A program made the position numbers and the translations under genes. Positions 35,711-43,998 of a DNA stretch of 64,000 nucleotides are shown here, in pieces. Numbering within the stretch: the first letter of the stretch is position 1; every line of letters starts with the position of its first letter. The notes under the pieces were generated by a model that saw nothing but the letters and a program-made list of their open reading frames with translations, did no database searches and had not been told where the DNA came from. The stretch spans positions 104,212 through 168,211 of the forward strand of contig NZ_LXYI01000005.1 in assembly GCF_001650875.1 (NCBI RefSeq), written 5' to 3'. The DNA is from Sulfitobacter sp. EhC04 (GTDB taxonomy: Bacteria; Pseudomonadota; Alphaproteobacteria; Rhodobacterales; Rhodobacteraceae).

Positions 35711-36018
35711 GACTTCCCCCGGTGAGATCCGCGAATGCAGTTGGCAAACGCTACGGCCAATCCGAACCTGCGTCAAACCACTGTCGCCCGAACAGGGTTG
35801 AAATTGCATTCGGCAAATCTCTGGGCTTGCATTTCTGCGAAAAACTGTTTCGATACTGCGCATGCGCTCCGGCGGGCGGGTCCGCACTTTTTTGGTATTT
35901 TTCCAAGTTTACGCAAGGTTAGGGACCAAAGTTAATCCGGCCTTCGGGTGGCAAGACAAGACGGGTACAACCCCGTTGCAGAACGCGGCGCACCAAAGCG
36001 TCCAACAAGGAGTATAAT
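35711..36018. promoter_or_regulatory. Divergent promoter region of the peptide transporter
   Basis: This 308-bp stretch has no gene. It must hold the promoters for the leftward ATPase and the rightward binding-protein operon. A weak rightward candidate is TTGCAT (35827-35832) and TCGATA 17 bp further on. AT-rich DNA lies at 35887-35915. An AAGGAG ribosome site precedes the 36019 start. I see no clear operator. Confidence 0.35.
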
Positions 36019-37731
36019 ATGAAACTGAGAACCATACTGATGGGTGCAATCGCCACAACGGCCTTTGCACCACTCGCGCTGGCCGAGGGCGAGCGCGGCA
36101 GGGACGGCGAGGTCAAGATCATCTATTGGCAGGCCCCCTCCATCATGACCCCCTATCTGTCCGGCGGCACAAAGGATCTTGAGGCGGCCAGCCTCGTGAT
36201 CGAACCGCTGGGCCGCTACGACGAAACCGGCGCTCTGGTGCCGTTTCTCGCGACCGAAATCCCCACCGTCGAAAACGGCGGCGTCAGCGAAGACCTGAAA
36301 TCCATCACCTGGAAGCTGAAAGAGGGTCTGCTGTGGTCCGACGGCACACCGGTGACATCGGCTGATGTGAAATTCACCGCCGAATACTGCATGCATCCCG
36401 AAGGCGGCTGTGCACAGGGTGCGAAGTTCGATGGCGTCGACACCATCGAGATCATCGACGACCTGACGCTGACGGTGAACTTCACCGAAGCCAAGCCAAA
36501 CCCCTATGGCCCCTTCATGGGCGCGCAATCGCCCATCATTCAGGCAGCCCAGTTCGCCGATTGCCTTGGTGCCAAGGCACCCGAGTGCACCGAGGCCAAC
36601 TTCAACCCGATCGGCACCGGTCCCTTCATGGTGACAGACTTCCGTCCCAACGACGTGATCCAGCTGGAAGCCAACCCGAATTACCGCGACCCAAGCAAGC
36701 CTGCCTTTGCGACAGTGACCTTCAAGGGTGGCGGCGATGCCGTCGCGGCGGGTCGTGCCGTCATGGAAACAGGCGAATACGACTATGCCTGGAACATGCA
36801 ACTGGCCCCCGACGTACTGGCCAAGATGGCCGAAGCGGGCAAGGGCAAGCCGATCTCGGCCTTTGGTACGCTGGTCGAACGGCTTGAGATGAACCTGACC
36901 GATCCTTCGCCTGATCTGGCAGAGGGTGAACGCTCCACCGTGGCGCATCCGCACCCGATCCTGTCGGATTTCAAGGTGCGCAAGGCGCTGTCCATGGCCA
37001 TCGACCGCGAACTGCTGGTCGAAGTGGGCTATGGCCAGGCCGGTCGCCCGACCTGCAACCTGGTGCCCGCACCGGCGCTTTATGCCTCTGACAACACCGA
37101 ATGTCTGACGCAGGACATTGATGGGGCCAAGGCGCTGCTGGAAGAAGCCGGCTGGACCGACACCGATGGTGACGGCGTGCGCGACAAGGACGGCAAGAAA
37201 CTGTCCCTGCTCTATCAGACATCGACCAACGCCGTGCGTCAGGACTTTCAGGCGCTGATCAAGGATTGGTGGAGCCAGATCGGTGTCGAAACCGAGTTGC
37301 GCAACCTCGATGCTTCCGTGTTCTTTGGCGGTGACCCCGGTTCGCCCGACACCTTCCAGAAGTTCTATGCGGACGTGGAAATGTACGCCAACAACTTCGA
37401 CGGCACCGACCCGCAGGCCTATCTGGCGGCGTACCGCTGCGGCAACGAACCCAAGCCAAGCAGCCAGTGGCAGGGTGAGAACATCAACCGCTTCTGTTCG
37501 GAAGAATACGACGCCCTGCTGGACGATTTGTCCCGCACAGGCGAGCTGGACAAGCGCGGCGAGATCGCCAAGCAGCTCAACAACATGGTGACCAAGGACA
37601 CGATGACCATCGTGCCGCTGGTGGACCGTGGCCGTGTCTCTGCGGCGTCCAACACGCTGGGCGGTGTGATCCTGAATACATGGGATTCCGAACTGTGGAA
37701 CATTGCCGATTGGTATCGCATCAAGGAATGA
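36019..37731 (+). CDS. Peptide ABC transporter substrate-binding protein (family 5)
   Basis: A 570-residue periplasmic binding protein with a cleavable Sec signal (MKLRTILMGAIATTAFAPLALA, cleavage near residue 22). It has the family-5 pattern: YLSGGTKDLEAASLVIEPL near the start, WKLKEGLLWSDGTPVTSADV (the classic LRdGvkWsDG-type motif), and FKVRKALSMAIDRELLVEVG. An acidic loop TDTDGDGVRDKDGKK resembles a calcium-binding EF-loop and is seen in many members of this group. First gene of the rightward transport operon; two permeases follow. Confidence 0.94.
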   Translation: MKLRTILMGAIATTAFAPLALAEGERGRDGEVKIIYWQAPSIMTPYLSGGTKDLEAASLVIEPLGRYDETGALVPFLATEIPTVENGGVSEDLKSITWKLKEGLLWSDGTPVTSADVKFTAEYCMHPEGGCAQGAKFDGVDTIEIIDDLTLTVNFTEAKPNPYGPFMGAQSPIIQAAQFADCLGAKAPECTEANFNPIGTGPFMVTDFRPNDVIQLEANPNYRDPSKPAFATVTFKGGGDAVAAGRAVMETGEYDYAWNMQLAPDVLAKMAEAGKGKPISAFGTLVERLEMNLTDPSPDLAEGERSTVAHPHPILSDFKVRKALSMAIDRELLVEVGYGQAGRPTCNLVPAPALYASDNTECLTQDIDGAKALLEEAGWTDTDGDGVRDKDGKKLSLLYQTSTNAVRQDFQALIKDWWSQIGVETELRNLDASVFFGGDPGSPDTFQKFYADVEMYANNFDGTDPQAYLAAYRCGNEPKPSSQWQGENINRFCSEEYDALLDDLSRTGELDKRGEIAKQLNNMVTKDTMTIVPLVDRGRVSAASNTLGGVILNTWDSELWNIADWYRIKE

Positions 37732-37858
37732 TGTAGCCGGTGGGGCGCGCAAGCAATTGCGCGCTCCTATCCGGTGGCTGTCCCGTCGCGGTTTGCGGTT
37801 GCCCAACCCGATCCGACCCACATTTCCTCCCCAAGAACGATAAGCAAAGGCGGCGCTT

Positions 37859-38896
37859 ATGTTGACCTTCACCATCCGACGATTGCTGTTGTCGATCCCG
37901 ACGCTTTTGCTGATCAGTCTTGTTATTTTCGGCCTGTTACAACTGGCCCCCGGCGACCCGATGGCGCAGGTTCCGCTGACCGTGCCACCGGAAGTGAAAC
38001 AGAAGATGCGCGAGGCGCTTGGCCTGGGGCAGGCCTGGTACGTGCAATACTACAAGTGGCTGGTCCAGTTCTTCTGGATCGAACCCAAGGTCTTTGTCGA
38101 TTACCTGACCAATTCCAGCACCCTGCTGGGCTGGTTGCCGGACACATCGCTGTACAATGGTGAATTGCGCGTGATCTCCTGGCAGACCCGCAGCCCTGTC
38201 ATGGACATCGTGGCCCAGCGGATGCCGCAGACCCTCTGGGTTGTCGGCCTCAGCTATATCGTGGGGATCGTGATCGCCATTCCGATCGGCATCTATTCTG
38301 CCTACCGGCATTATTCGGTGTTCGATCAGGCCGGGACGTTCATCACCATGGTCGGCTTTTCCATTCCGCCGTTTTTTACCGGCCCCCTGCTGATCGTGAT
38401 TTTCTCGGTCTATCTGGGCTGGCTGCCCTCGATCTATGACACCACCCATGTCGTCAACGACTGGGCCAGCTTCAAGGTGCAGTTCTTTCAGATGATCATG
38501 CCGGTGATGGTGCTGGCACTGCAAACCACCGCACAGATCAGCCGCTACATGCGCGGGGCTATGCTGGACAACCTCAATCAGGACTACGTGCGCACCGCCC
38601 GCGCCAAGGGCCTGAAGGAAGGCGTGGTGGTCATGGTTCATGTGCTGCGCAACTCGATGATCCCTGTCGTCACGGTCATTGCGCTGGGGATGCCCGCGAT
38701 CTTTGGCGGCGCGATCATCACCGAGAACGTGTTCAAGGTGAACGGTATCGGCCAGCTGTTGCTGACCGCGCTTTTTGCCAACGATCTGCCGATGGTAATG
38801 ACCCTGACCTTCATCTTTGCGATCCTGATCGTGCTGTTCAACCTCATCGCAGACGTGCTTTACGGTCTGCTTGACCCGAGGATCCGCTATGACTGA
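37859..38896 (+). CDS. Peptide ABC transporter permease (DppB-like)
   Basis: A 345-residue inner-membrane permease with six predicted helices, the first at residues 9-29. The conserved binding-protein-dependent permease loop reads YVRTARAKGLKEGVVVMVHVLRNSMIP (EAA-type motif), contacting the ATPase. The insert between helix 1 and 2 is longer than in E. coli DppB, as often seen in alphaproteobacterial members. The 3' end overlaps the next permease start by eight bases. Confidence 0.94.
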   Translation: MLTFTIRRLLLSIPTLLLISLVIFGLLQLAPGDPMAQVPLTVPPEVKQKMREALGLGQAWYVQYYKWLVQFFWIEPKVFVDYLTNSSTLLGWLPDTSLYNGELRVISWQTRSPVMDIVAQRMPQTLWVVGLSYIVGIVIAIPIGIYSAYRHYSVFDQAGTFITMVGFSIPPFFTGPLLIVIFSVYLGWLPSIYDTTHVVNDWASFKVQFFQMIMPVMVLALQTTAQISRYMRGAMLDNLNQDYVRTARAKGLKEGVVVMVHVLRNSMIPVVTVIALGMPAIFGGAIITENVFKVNGIGQLLLTALFANDLPMVMTLTFIFAILIVLFNLIADVLYGLLDPRIRYD

Positions 38897-39887
38897 GCAA
38901 GCGACACCTGCCAGCCCGCTGGAAGCCGATATCGAAACCATCGGCGCGCTGATGGACAAGGAACCTTCCAAACCGCCGCGAAGCCAGTGGCGCGACGTCT
39001 GGGACCAGTTCCGCAAACACAAGGGCGCTGTCTTTGGCGGTGGGTTCCTGCTGTTTATCACCTTCGCAGTGGTTTTCGGCCCCTATATCTGGGATGTGGA
39101 CCCCAAGGCGCTGGACATCCGCAACAAGAACTGGCGTCCCGTCTACACCCTGCTCTGGGAGAGCGGGGCCAACGCGGGCTGGGCACATCCCTTTGGCACC
39201 GATCAACTGGGCCGCGACATCCTTGCGCAGATGATCTCTGGCGGGCGGGTGTCGATGGCCGTGGGCTGGCTTGCCATGGGGCTGGCGCTGGTGATCGGCA
39301 CCGCGGTCGGGGTGATCGCAGGCTATTTCAAATGGCTCGATTTCTGGCTGATGCGCTTTACCGATCTGGTCCTGTCGCTGCCGATCCTGCCGCTGGTGCT
39401 GCTGGCCGTGACCCTGTTCCGACAGCCGCTGAATTCGCGTTTCGGACCCGAGGGCGGCATGTTCATCCTCATCGTCTCCGTGATCGGGCTGACCTCCTGG
39501 ATGCAGACCGCGCGGATCGTGCGCGGCGACATTCTGGCGCTGAAGGAACGGGAGTTCATCCTTGCCGCCCGCTCCATCGGGACGACATCGGGCAAGATCA
39601 TCCGCCGCCACCTGCTGCCCAATGTGATCTCGCCGATCATGGTCTCGGCCACGCTGGGCCTGGCCACCGCGATCATCACCGAAAGCGCGCTCAGCTTTCT
39701 TGGCGTCGGTTTCCCGTCAGACTACCCCACCTGGGGCAAGCTGCTGGCCGACGCGGTGCCGCGGATGCAGGATTTCCCCGAAAGGGTGCTGTTGCCGGGG
39801 ATCGCGATATCGCTGACCGTGCTGGGCGTGAACTACCTTGGTGACGGGTTGCGCGATGCGCTCGACCCCCGCATCCGGGGCAGATAA
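38889..39887 (+). CDS. Peptide ABC transporter permease (DppC-like)
   Basis: A 332-residue partner permease. It has an N-terminal cytoplasmic segment of about 50 residues (DppC N-terminal domain), then six helices. The coupling loop EFILAARSIGTTSGKIIRRHLLPNVISP and the family motif HPFGTDQLGRDILAQMI are present. The ATG at 38889 lies inside the stop region of the preceding permease. Last gene of the operon; a GC hairpin follows 27 bp after the stop. Confidence 0.94.
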   Translation: MTEQATPASPLEADIETIGALMDKEPSKPPRSQWRDVWDQFRKHKGAVFGGGFLLFITFAVVFGPYIWDVDPKALDIRNKNWRPVYTLLWESGANAGWAHPFGTDQLGRDILAQMISGGRVSMAVGWLAMGLALVIGTAVGVIAGYFKWLDFWLMRFTDLVLSLPILPLVLLAVTLFRQPLNSRFGPEGGMFILIVSVIGLTSWMQTARIVRGDILALKEREFILAARSIGTTSGKIIRRHLLPNVISPIMVSATLGLATAIITESALSFLGVGFPSDYPTWGKLLADAVPRMQDFPERVLLPGIAISLTVLGVNYLGDGLRDALDPRIRGR

Positions 39888-39913
39888 CCGCAAAAAAGGA
39901 CCACGACACCGCC

Positions 39914-39935
39914 CCCGCCCCTGACCGGGGGCGGG
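39914..39935 (+). terminator. GC-rich hairpin after the peptide permease operon
   Basis: CCCGCCCC (39914-39921) pairs with GGGGCGGG (39928-39935) across a 6-base loop, 27 bp after the operon's last stop. It is strong but followed only by TTGCCCC, so it may be a weak intrinsic or Rho-assisted terminator. The rest of the 303-bp gap to the YeeE gene (39888-40190) has no gene. A palindrome ATTCGCGAAT at 40089-40098 could be an operator. Confidence 0.4.
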
Positions 39936-40190
39936 TTGCCCCATCGGCGCGCAATGGGCTGAATGATTTCCCGTTTCCCAAGCCCTTTCCGGAATACCAT
40001 TCCCTCTAATGTGGTGGTGACCCGCACAGCGGCGCTTGATCCCTGCCCCGCACCCCGCCAAATGGGAAATAATTCTGGATTTGCCGACATTCGCGAATTT
40101 CCTGCCGGATCAGGCCGGAAATCATGCTGAAAGCAAGACAGATTATCTGCATGACCGGCGCAGTTTGGGGCGCCTTGGGGGATTTTGGCG

Positions 40191-41231
40191 ATGTTTGAAT
40201 CATTCGGCTTCGAGACTCTGACCGCGCCTCAGGCGGTTGTCTATTTTGCCCTGGCCATCGGGGTTGTCTTTGGCATCCTGGCACAGATCACCAAATTCTG
40301 CTTTCGTCGCTCCCTTGTCGGAGAGGACAGCCGCGCCGCCGCCGGTGTCTGGTTCACGGCACTTGCCGTGGCAGTTCTGGGCACCCAGGGCGCGGTCGCG
40401 CTGGGCTGGATCAGCTTTGACGCGCATCGTTTCATGGTGTCCGAGGTTCCCGTGCTAGCCATTGCAGTGGGCGGGCTGCTGTTCGGCGCTGGCATGGTCC
40501 TTACCCGTGGCTGCATCTCGCGGCTGACGGTGCTGAGTGGCACCGGCAACCTGCGCGCCGCCCTTGTCCTGCTCAGCTTTGCCGTGGTGGCGCATATGAC
40601 CCTGAAAGGGGTGCTGGCCCCTATTCGCGTCGCTTTGGGTCAGGTCACGGTGAATATGGGAGAAGCCGTCAGCCTTGCCGCCCTGCCCGGCGGCCCGCTG
40701 CTCTGGTCCGGGCTGATCGCGGCGGCTGCACTGGCCATCGGCCTGCGGTCGGGCAACCGCCCGCTGCACCTGGCTCTGGCGGTGCTTATCGGCCTGCTGG
40801 TGCCGCTGGCATGGGTCGGCACCGGGTTCATCCTCTTCGACGATTTTGATCCCATCGCGATGGAAAGCCTGTCCTTCACCTCTCCCTCTGCCGAAACCCT
40901 GTTCTGGGGCATCGCCAGCACCTCGATCCCGGCAGGATTCGGTGTGGGGCTGCTGGGCGGGGTTGTCGCCGGTGCCCTGCTGGCCAGCCTGATCTTTGGC
41001 GGCTTCGCCTGGCAAAGCTTCGAGACGCCGCGCCAGACCGGGCGCTACCTGCTGGGCGCGGTCCTGATGGGCATCGGCGGCGTGCTGGCAGGCGGCTGTA
41101 CTCTGGGCGCGGGCCTGTCCGGCGTGCCGACCCTGTCCGTCGCCGCCATCCTCGCCATTGTGATGATCGCATTGGGGGCCAAGGCGACCCATGCCCTGCT
41201 CAGAGACGCGGCCCACCCAGTCATAGGCTAA
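40191..41231 (+). CDS. YeeE/YedE family sulfur-compound transporter
   Basis: A 346-residue polytopic membrane protein with two similar halves of the YeeE/YedE (sulfur transport) domain. The conserved cysteines of the thiosulfate-uptake protein TsuA are matched by KFCFRRSLVGEDSRA near residue 36, LTRGCISRLTVLSGTGNLR near 109 and LAGGCTLGAGLSGVPTLS near 305. Thiosulfate or a related sulfur species is the likely substrate. Start at the ATG at 40191 with GGGGGA ahead; a TTG two codons upstream is too close to that site. The end overlaps the convergent DUF3422 gene by four bases. Confidence 0.88.
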   Translation: MFESFGFETLTAPQAVVYFALAIGVVFGILAQITKFCFRRSLVGEDSRAAAGVWFTALAVAVLGTQGAVALGWISFDAHRFMVSEVPVLAIAVGGLLFGAGMVLTRGCISRLTVLSGTGNLRAALVLLSFAVVAHMTLKGVLAPIRVALGQVTVNMGEAVSLAALPGGPLLWSGLIAAAALAIGLRSGNRPLHLALAVLIGLLVPLAWVGTGFILFDDFDPIAMESLSFTSPSAETLFWGIASTSIPAGFGVGLLGGVVAGALLASLIFGGFAWQSFETPRQTGRYLLGAVLMGIGGVLAGGCTLGAGLSGVPTLSVAAILAIVMIALGAKATHALLRDAAHPVIG

Positions 41232-42511
41232 TCCAGATGCTTGCGCAGGCGACGGATGAGCCCCCAAACCACCGCCACAACCGGCAGGGTCACGGCGGCG
41301 GTCAGCACCCCCTTGCTGAGGCTCGTCGCCTCGGCAACCGGATAAAGCAGGTATCCCGCCAGCGACACCGCGTAATAGCTGATCGCCACCACCGATAACC
41401 CCTCAACGGTGCGCTGCAGGCGCAGTTGCAGATCGGCACGCTTGTCCATGCTGGCCAGGATCGCCTGATTCTGGGCCGAGCGTTCCACATCCACCCGCGT
41501 GCGCAAAAGATCAGAAGCGCGGATCGACCGGGCCGACATGGTGCCCAGCCGCCGCTCTGCCGATTGCACCGTGCGCATCGCAGGCTCGTAGCGGCGCATC
41601 ATGAATTCGGCAAAGCCCTGCCGCCCCATGAACCGCGTCTCGCGCAGCGCCTCTATGCGCTGATCCACAATCGCCTGATAGGCCCCCGTCGCCCCAAAGC
41701 GGAACGCGGATTGTGCCGCCAATGTCTCAAGGTCCACCGAAATGTCCAACAGCGCATGCAGCGTGTCTTCGGCCCGCGCCGCCGGCCCGCGCATCTCTGC
41801 CATCAGGTCGGTCAGCTTGGTGTCCAGCGTATTCAACTGCGGGCCGACCTCGCGCACCATGGAAAAGCCCAGCATGGAGGCGGACTTATAGAGCTCGATC
41901 TCGCAAAGCCGCTGCACAATGCGACCAATCCGGCGGCTGCCGGTGGCGGCGTCGGGAAAGACAGCGATACGCAGATGGCCCGATGAATCGATGCGGAAAT
42001 CGCTGGCCACCACCGCCGCCCCGTCCAGCACCGAGGCCACGGCAAGGCTTTCCGGCACAAACCAGTCGCGCAGGTGGGCCGATATGGTCTCGTCCTCCTG
42101 AGGCCGCTCCATGACCCGCAACAACGCCGAGGTGATCCGTCCGCCGGGCGCATCATTCAACCAGTAGTCAGGAAAGACATCGAATTCCGCAGGATCGAAG
42201 GGCCGCGCGCTCAGGTCCTCCCGGATCACCATATATGTGACCAACTCGGTGTGCTGCTCCCACTTCAGCCAGTACTTCCCCATCGCGCCAAAGTAATGCG
42301 TCGCATTGGCATCAGGGCGCGGCGCGCCATAGTGATCCAGCAGGGCCGCCAGATGCTCAAAGTCCGCAGTTCGGTCACGGGATGCCGCATCACTGGGTTG
42401 TTTGATCGCCAGAAAAGCCGCCGTCGCCGGGGCCTTGAGCGACGGAAAAGGCCGCGCGTGCAGTTCGCCCGTGAGCGCATAACGTTGTGGATAGTCCTTG
42501 ATCGGGGCCAT
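41228..42511 (-). CDS. DUF3422 family membrane-anchored protein
   Basis: A 427-residue protein typical of the DUF3422 family of alphaproteobacteria: YALTGELHARPFPSLKAPATA at the N-terminus, a large soluble body (SAHLRDWFVPESLAVASVLDG; RRIGRIVQRLCEIELYKSASML) and two C-terminal hydrophobic helices (about 365-390 and 395-420). Function unknown. The HARPF motif is the family's best-conserved block. I use the ATG at 42511; a longer frame from 42592 would put an AT-rich leader into the protein. Confidence 0.85.
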   Translation of the reverse strand: MAPIKDYPQRYALTGELHARPFPSLKAPATAAFLAIKQPSDAASRDRTADFEHLAALLDHYGAPRPDANATHYFGAMGKYWLKWEQHTELVTYMVIREDLSARPFDPAEFDVFPDYWLNDAPGGRITSALLRVMERPQEDETISAHLRDWFVPESLAVASVLDGAAVVASDFRIDSSGHLRIAVFPDAATGSRRIGRIVQRLCEIELYKSASMLGFSMVREVGPQLNTLDTKLTDLMAEMRGPAARAEDTLHALLDISVDLETLAAQSAFRFGATGAYQAIVDQRIEALRETRFMGRQGFAEFMMRRYEPAMRTVQSAERRLGTMSARSIRASDLLRTRVDVERSAQNQAILASMDKRADLQLRLQRTVEGLSVVAISYYAVSLAGYLLYPVAEATSLSKGVLTAAVTLPVVAVVWGLIRRLRKHLD

Positions 42512-42596
42512 GGTGGGTCCGGCTTGCAGTTGCGATTCGACGGACCATAGGCGAATTATCCAGTTTTGGTATAGAAAAGTGAACTTATTCAACAGG

Positions 42597-42624
42597 TTGT
42601 CGGTACACCAATGTATACCGACAA
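42597..42624. promoter_or_regulatory. Inverted repeat TTGTCGGTA-N10-TACCGACAA
   Basis: Perfect 9-bp arms (42597-42605 and 42616-42624) lie between the AhpD-like gene and the DUF3422 gene, both leftward. It may be an operator upstream of DUF3422 (a possible TTCACT-N18-ATAATT promoter lies just downstream on the minus strand) or the terminator hairpin of the AhpD-like gene. No T-run follows. Confidence 0.4.
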
Positions 42625-42667
42625 CCCGCTGAAAGGCCGCAATCCACAGCCGGCTCTCCGTAAAGCG

Positions 42668-43048
42668 TCAGCTCTTGGCCGCGTCAAACACCTCCAGCGC
42701 CGCATTCAGCCCGTTGATCGCCGCAGGCATCCCCGCATAGACCGACATCTGCCAGATCGCCTCGACGATCTCGCGCGGGTTCGCCCCGGCGGCGAGGGTA
42801 TGTTCGATGTTGACCTTCAACTGCGGGCCGGTCCAGCCGCCCAGCGACACCAGTGCAGCCACCGTGCACAATTGCCGGGTGCGGTTGTCCAGACCGTCGC
42901 GGGTGTAATGCTGCCCGTAAGCCCAGTCGATCAGGCTTTCGGACATGCCTGGAACCAGGTCATCGTATTTTCCCGCCAGCGCGGCTTCCAGACCGGGGTT
43001 CATTTCAGCCACATGGGCCCGGCCGCGTATCAAGGTTGCATCGGTCAT
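42668..43048 (-). CDS. Carboxymuconolactone decarboxylase family protein
   Basis: A 126-residue all-helical protein of the CMD/AhpD fold. It shows the GLDNRTRQLCTVAALVSLGG helix, the VNIEHTLAAGANPREIVEAI block with a conserved His and the YAGMPAAINGLNAALEVF helix. The AhpD CxxC redox pair is absent (only one Cys), which places it with decarboxylase-type members rather than alkylhydroperoxidases. The start overlaps the MerR gene stop (ATGA), so the regulator and this gene form a two-gene operon. Confidence 0.88.
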   Translation of the reverse strand: MTDATLIRGRAHVAEMNPGLEAALAGKYDDLVPGMSESLIDWAYGQHYTRDGLDNRTRQLCTVAALVSLGGWTGPQLKVNIEHTLAAGANPREIVEAIWQMSVYAGMPAAINGLNAALEVFDAAKS

Positions 43049-43419
43049 ATCTGTGGTGTCTCCGTTTCTGCCTCTAGCGTTTCATAAATTGCGACCTTGT
43101 GGTCCATAAGCGCCATGGTCTGCTGCATCAGATGCAGTTTCTCCCGGATCACTGCGCGGTGCGCCTCCAGCATCTCGCGCCGGGCGCGCAGGGTGCTGTC
43201 ACCCTGCTGGCGCAGCCTGGCATAAAGGATGCGGTCAGCCTGTTTCATCCCGGTGGCGTTAAGCTGTTCGAGAAAACCGACCCAGCCCAACACGTCATTT
43301 CCATAGACTCGCCTGCCCGCGTCATTGCGCATCGGTGGCGCGATCAGGCCGATCTTTTCGTAGAACCGCAGCGTGTCGACGCTGAGCCCGGTGCGGTCGG
43401 ATACTTCGCCGATCATCAT
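43045..43419 (-). CDS. MerR family transcriptional regulator
   Basis: A 124-residue regulator with the N-terminal winged helix of the family (MIGEVSDRTGLSVDTLRFYE, then GRRVYGNDVLGWVGFLEQL) and a dimerisation coiled coil (about 75-112). The C-terminus lacks the metal-binding cysteines of MerR, CueR or ZntR. It resembles the cysteine-poor group that responds to organic or aldehyde stress. The promoter just ahead has the hallmark 19-bp spacer with a dyad, so it very probably controls itself and the AhpD-like gene. Confidence 0.92.
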   Translation of the reverse strand: MMIGEVSDRTGLSVDTLRFYEKIGLIAPPMRNDAGRRVYGNDVLGWVGFLEQLNATGMKQADRILYARLRQQGDSTLRARREMLEAHRAVIREKLHLMQQTMALMDHKVAIYETLEAETETPQI

Positions 43420-43450
43420 GTCGTTGTTCCTTTTTCCAGGTCACGAATCG

Positions 43451-43481
43451 ACTGTACAAGCTGGAGTGCACTCCAGCTCAA
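43451..43481 (-). promoter_or_regulatory. MerR-type promoter with 19-bp spacer and 20-bp palindrome
   Basis: On the minus strand TTGAGC (43481-43476) and TACAGT (43456-43451) are 19 bp apart, the elongated spacing of MerR-controlled promoters. The spacer is filled by the perfect palindrome AGCTGGAGTGCACTCCAGCT (43459-43478). It ends about 30 bp ahead of the MerR gene. Confidence 0.8.
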
Positions 43482-43516
43482 GCGAATTTTTGGCGGCGCT
43501 GTAAGGTTTTGCGACC

Positions 43517-43997
43517 TGCACCGGAGTTTTCAAAAACTCCGGCCCGTTTTCTTCAAAGAAAACGCTGCTAGGCAGCGCCCACTGCGATCTCAAAAGCCGG
43601 AGGCACCCATAAGGTTGAACGGGGTGCCGTGTGGCTGCACCGGAGTTTTCAAAGAAAACGCTGCAACGCAGCGCCCGCAGCGATCTCAAACGCTAGAGGC
43701 GCGCGTCAGGTTGGACAGGGTGCCATCCGTCTGCCCCGGAGTTTTCAAAAACTCCGGCCCGTTTTCTTCAAAGAAAACGCTGCAAGGCAGCACCCGCAGC
43801 GATCCCAAACGCTAGAGGCTCCCGTCAGGTTGAACGGGGCGCCATCCGCCTGCACCGGAGTTTTCAAAAACTCCGACCCGTTTTCTTCGAAGAAAACGGA
43901 CCCCCAGACGAAAAGACACCCCGCTCTATCAAACGGGGTGTCTTCAATCTGCGCCGGAGGTTTCAAAACCTCCGGACCGATTTTTTCGAAAAAATCG
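43517..43997. repeat. Array of five double-palindrome units
   Basis: Units begin (TGCACCGGAG or variant) at 43517, 43636, 43732, 43851 and 43950, with periods of 119, 96, 119 and 99 bp. Each holds palindrome A (CGGAGTTTT-CA-AAAACTCCG) and palindrome B (CGTTTTCTTC/GAAGAAAACG). Units 1-3 add a GCTGC-N3-GCAGC hairpin. Unit 2 has lost the A/B junction. Unit 5 carries changed but still perfect arms: CGGAGGTTT-CA-AAACCTCCG and CGATTTTTTC/GAAAAAATCG. The array fills the gap between the MerR promoter and pntB. No credible gene lies in it. Confidence 0.85.
43911..43944 (-). terminator. Intrinsic terminator downstream of pntB
   Basis: On the minus strand AAGACACCCCG and CGGGGTGTCTT (43913-43923 with 43934-43944, 11 perfect pairs, 10-base loop) are followed by TTTT. 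It lies about 55 bp after the pntB stop, beyond repeat unit 5. Confidence 0.7.
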
Positions 43998-43998
43998 T

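Noticed and set aside
35711..35887. N-terminal extension of the fused ATPase from 35887.
   Set aside because: The extension is not like any ABC protein, and a good ribosome site precedes the internal ATG at 35710.
43517..43997. Possible CRISPR array.
   Set aside because: Units are 96-119 bp, palindromic, and the spacing segments are themselves similar. No short repeat/unique spacer pattern and no cas genes.
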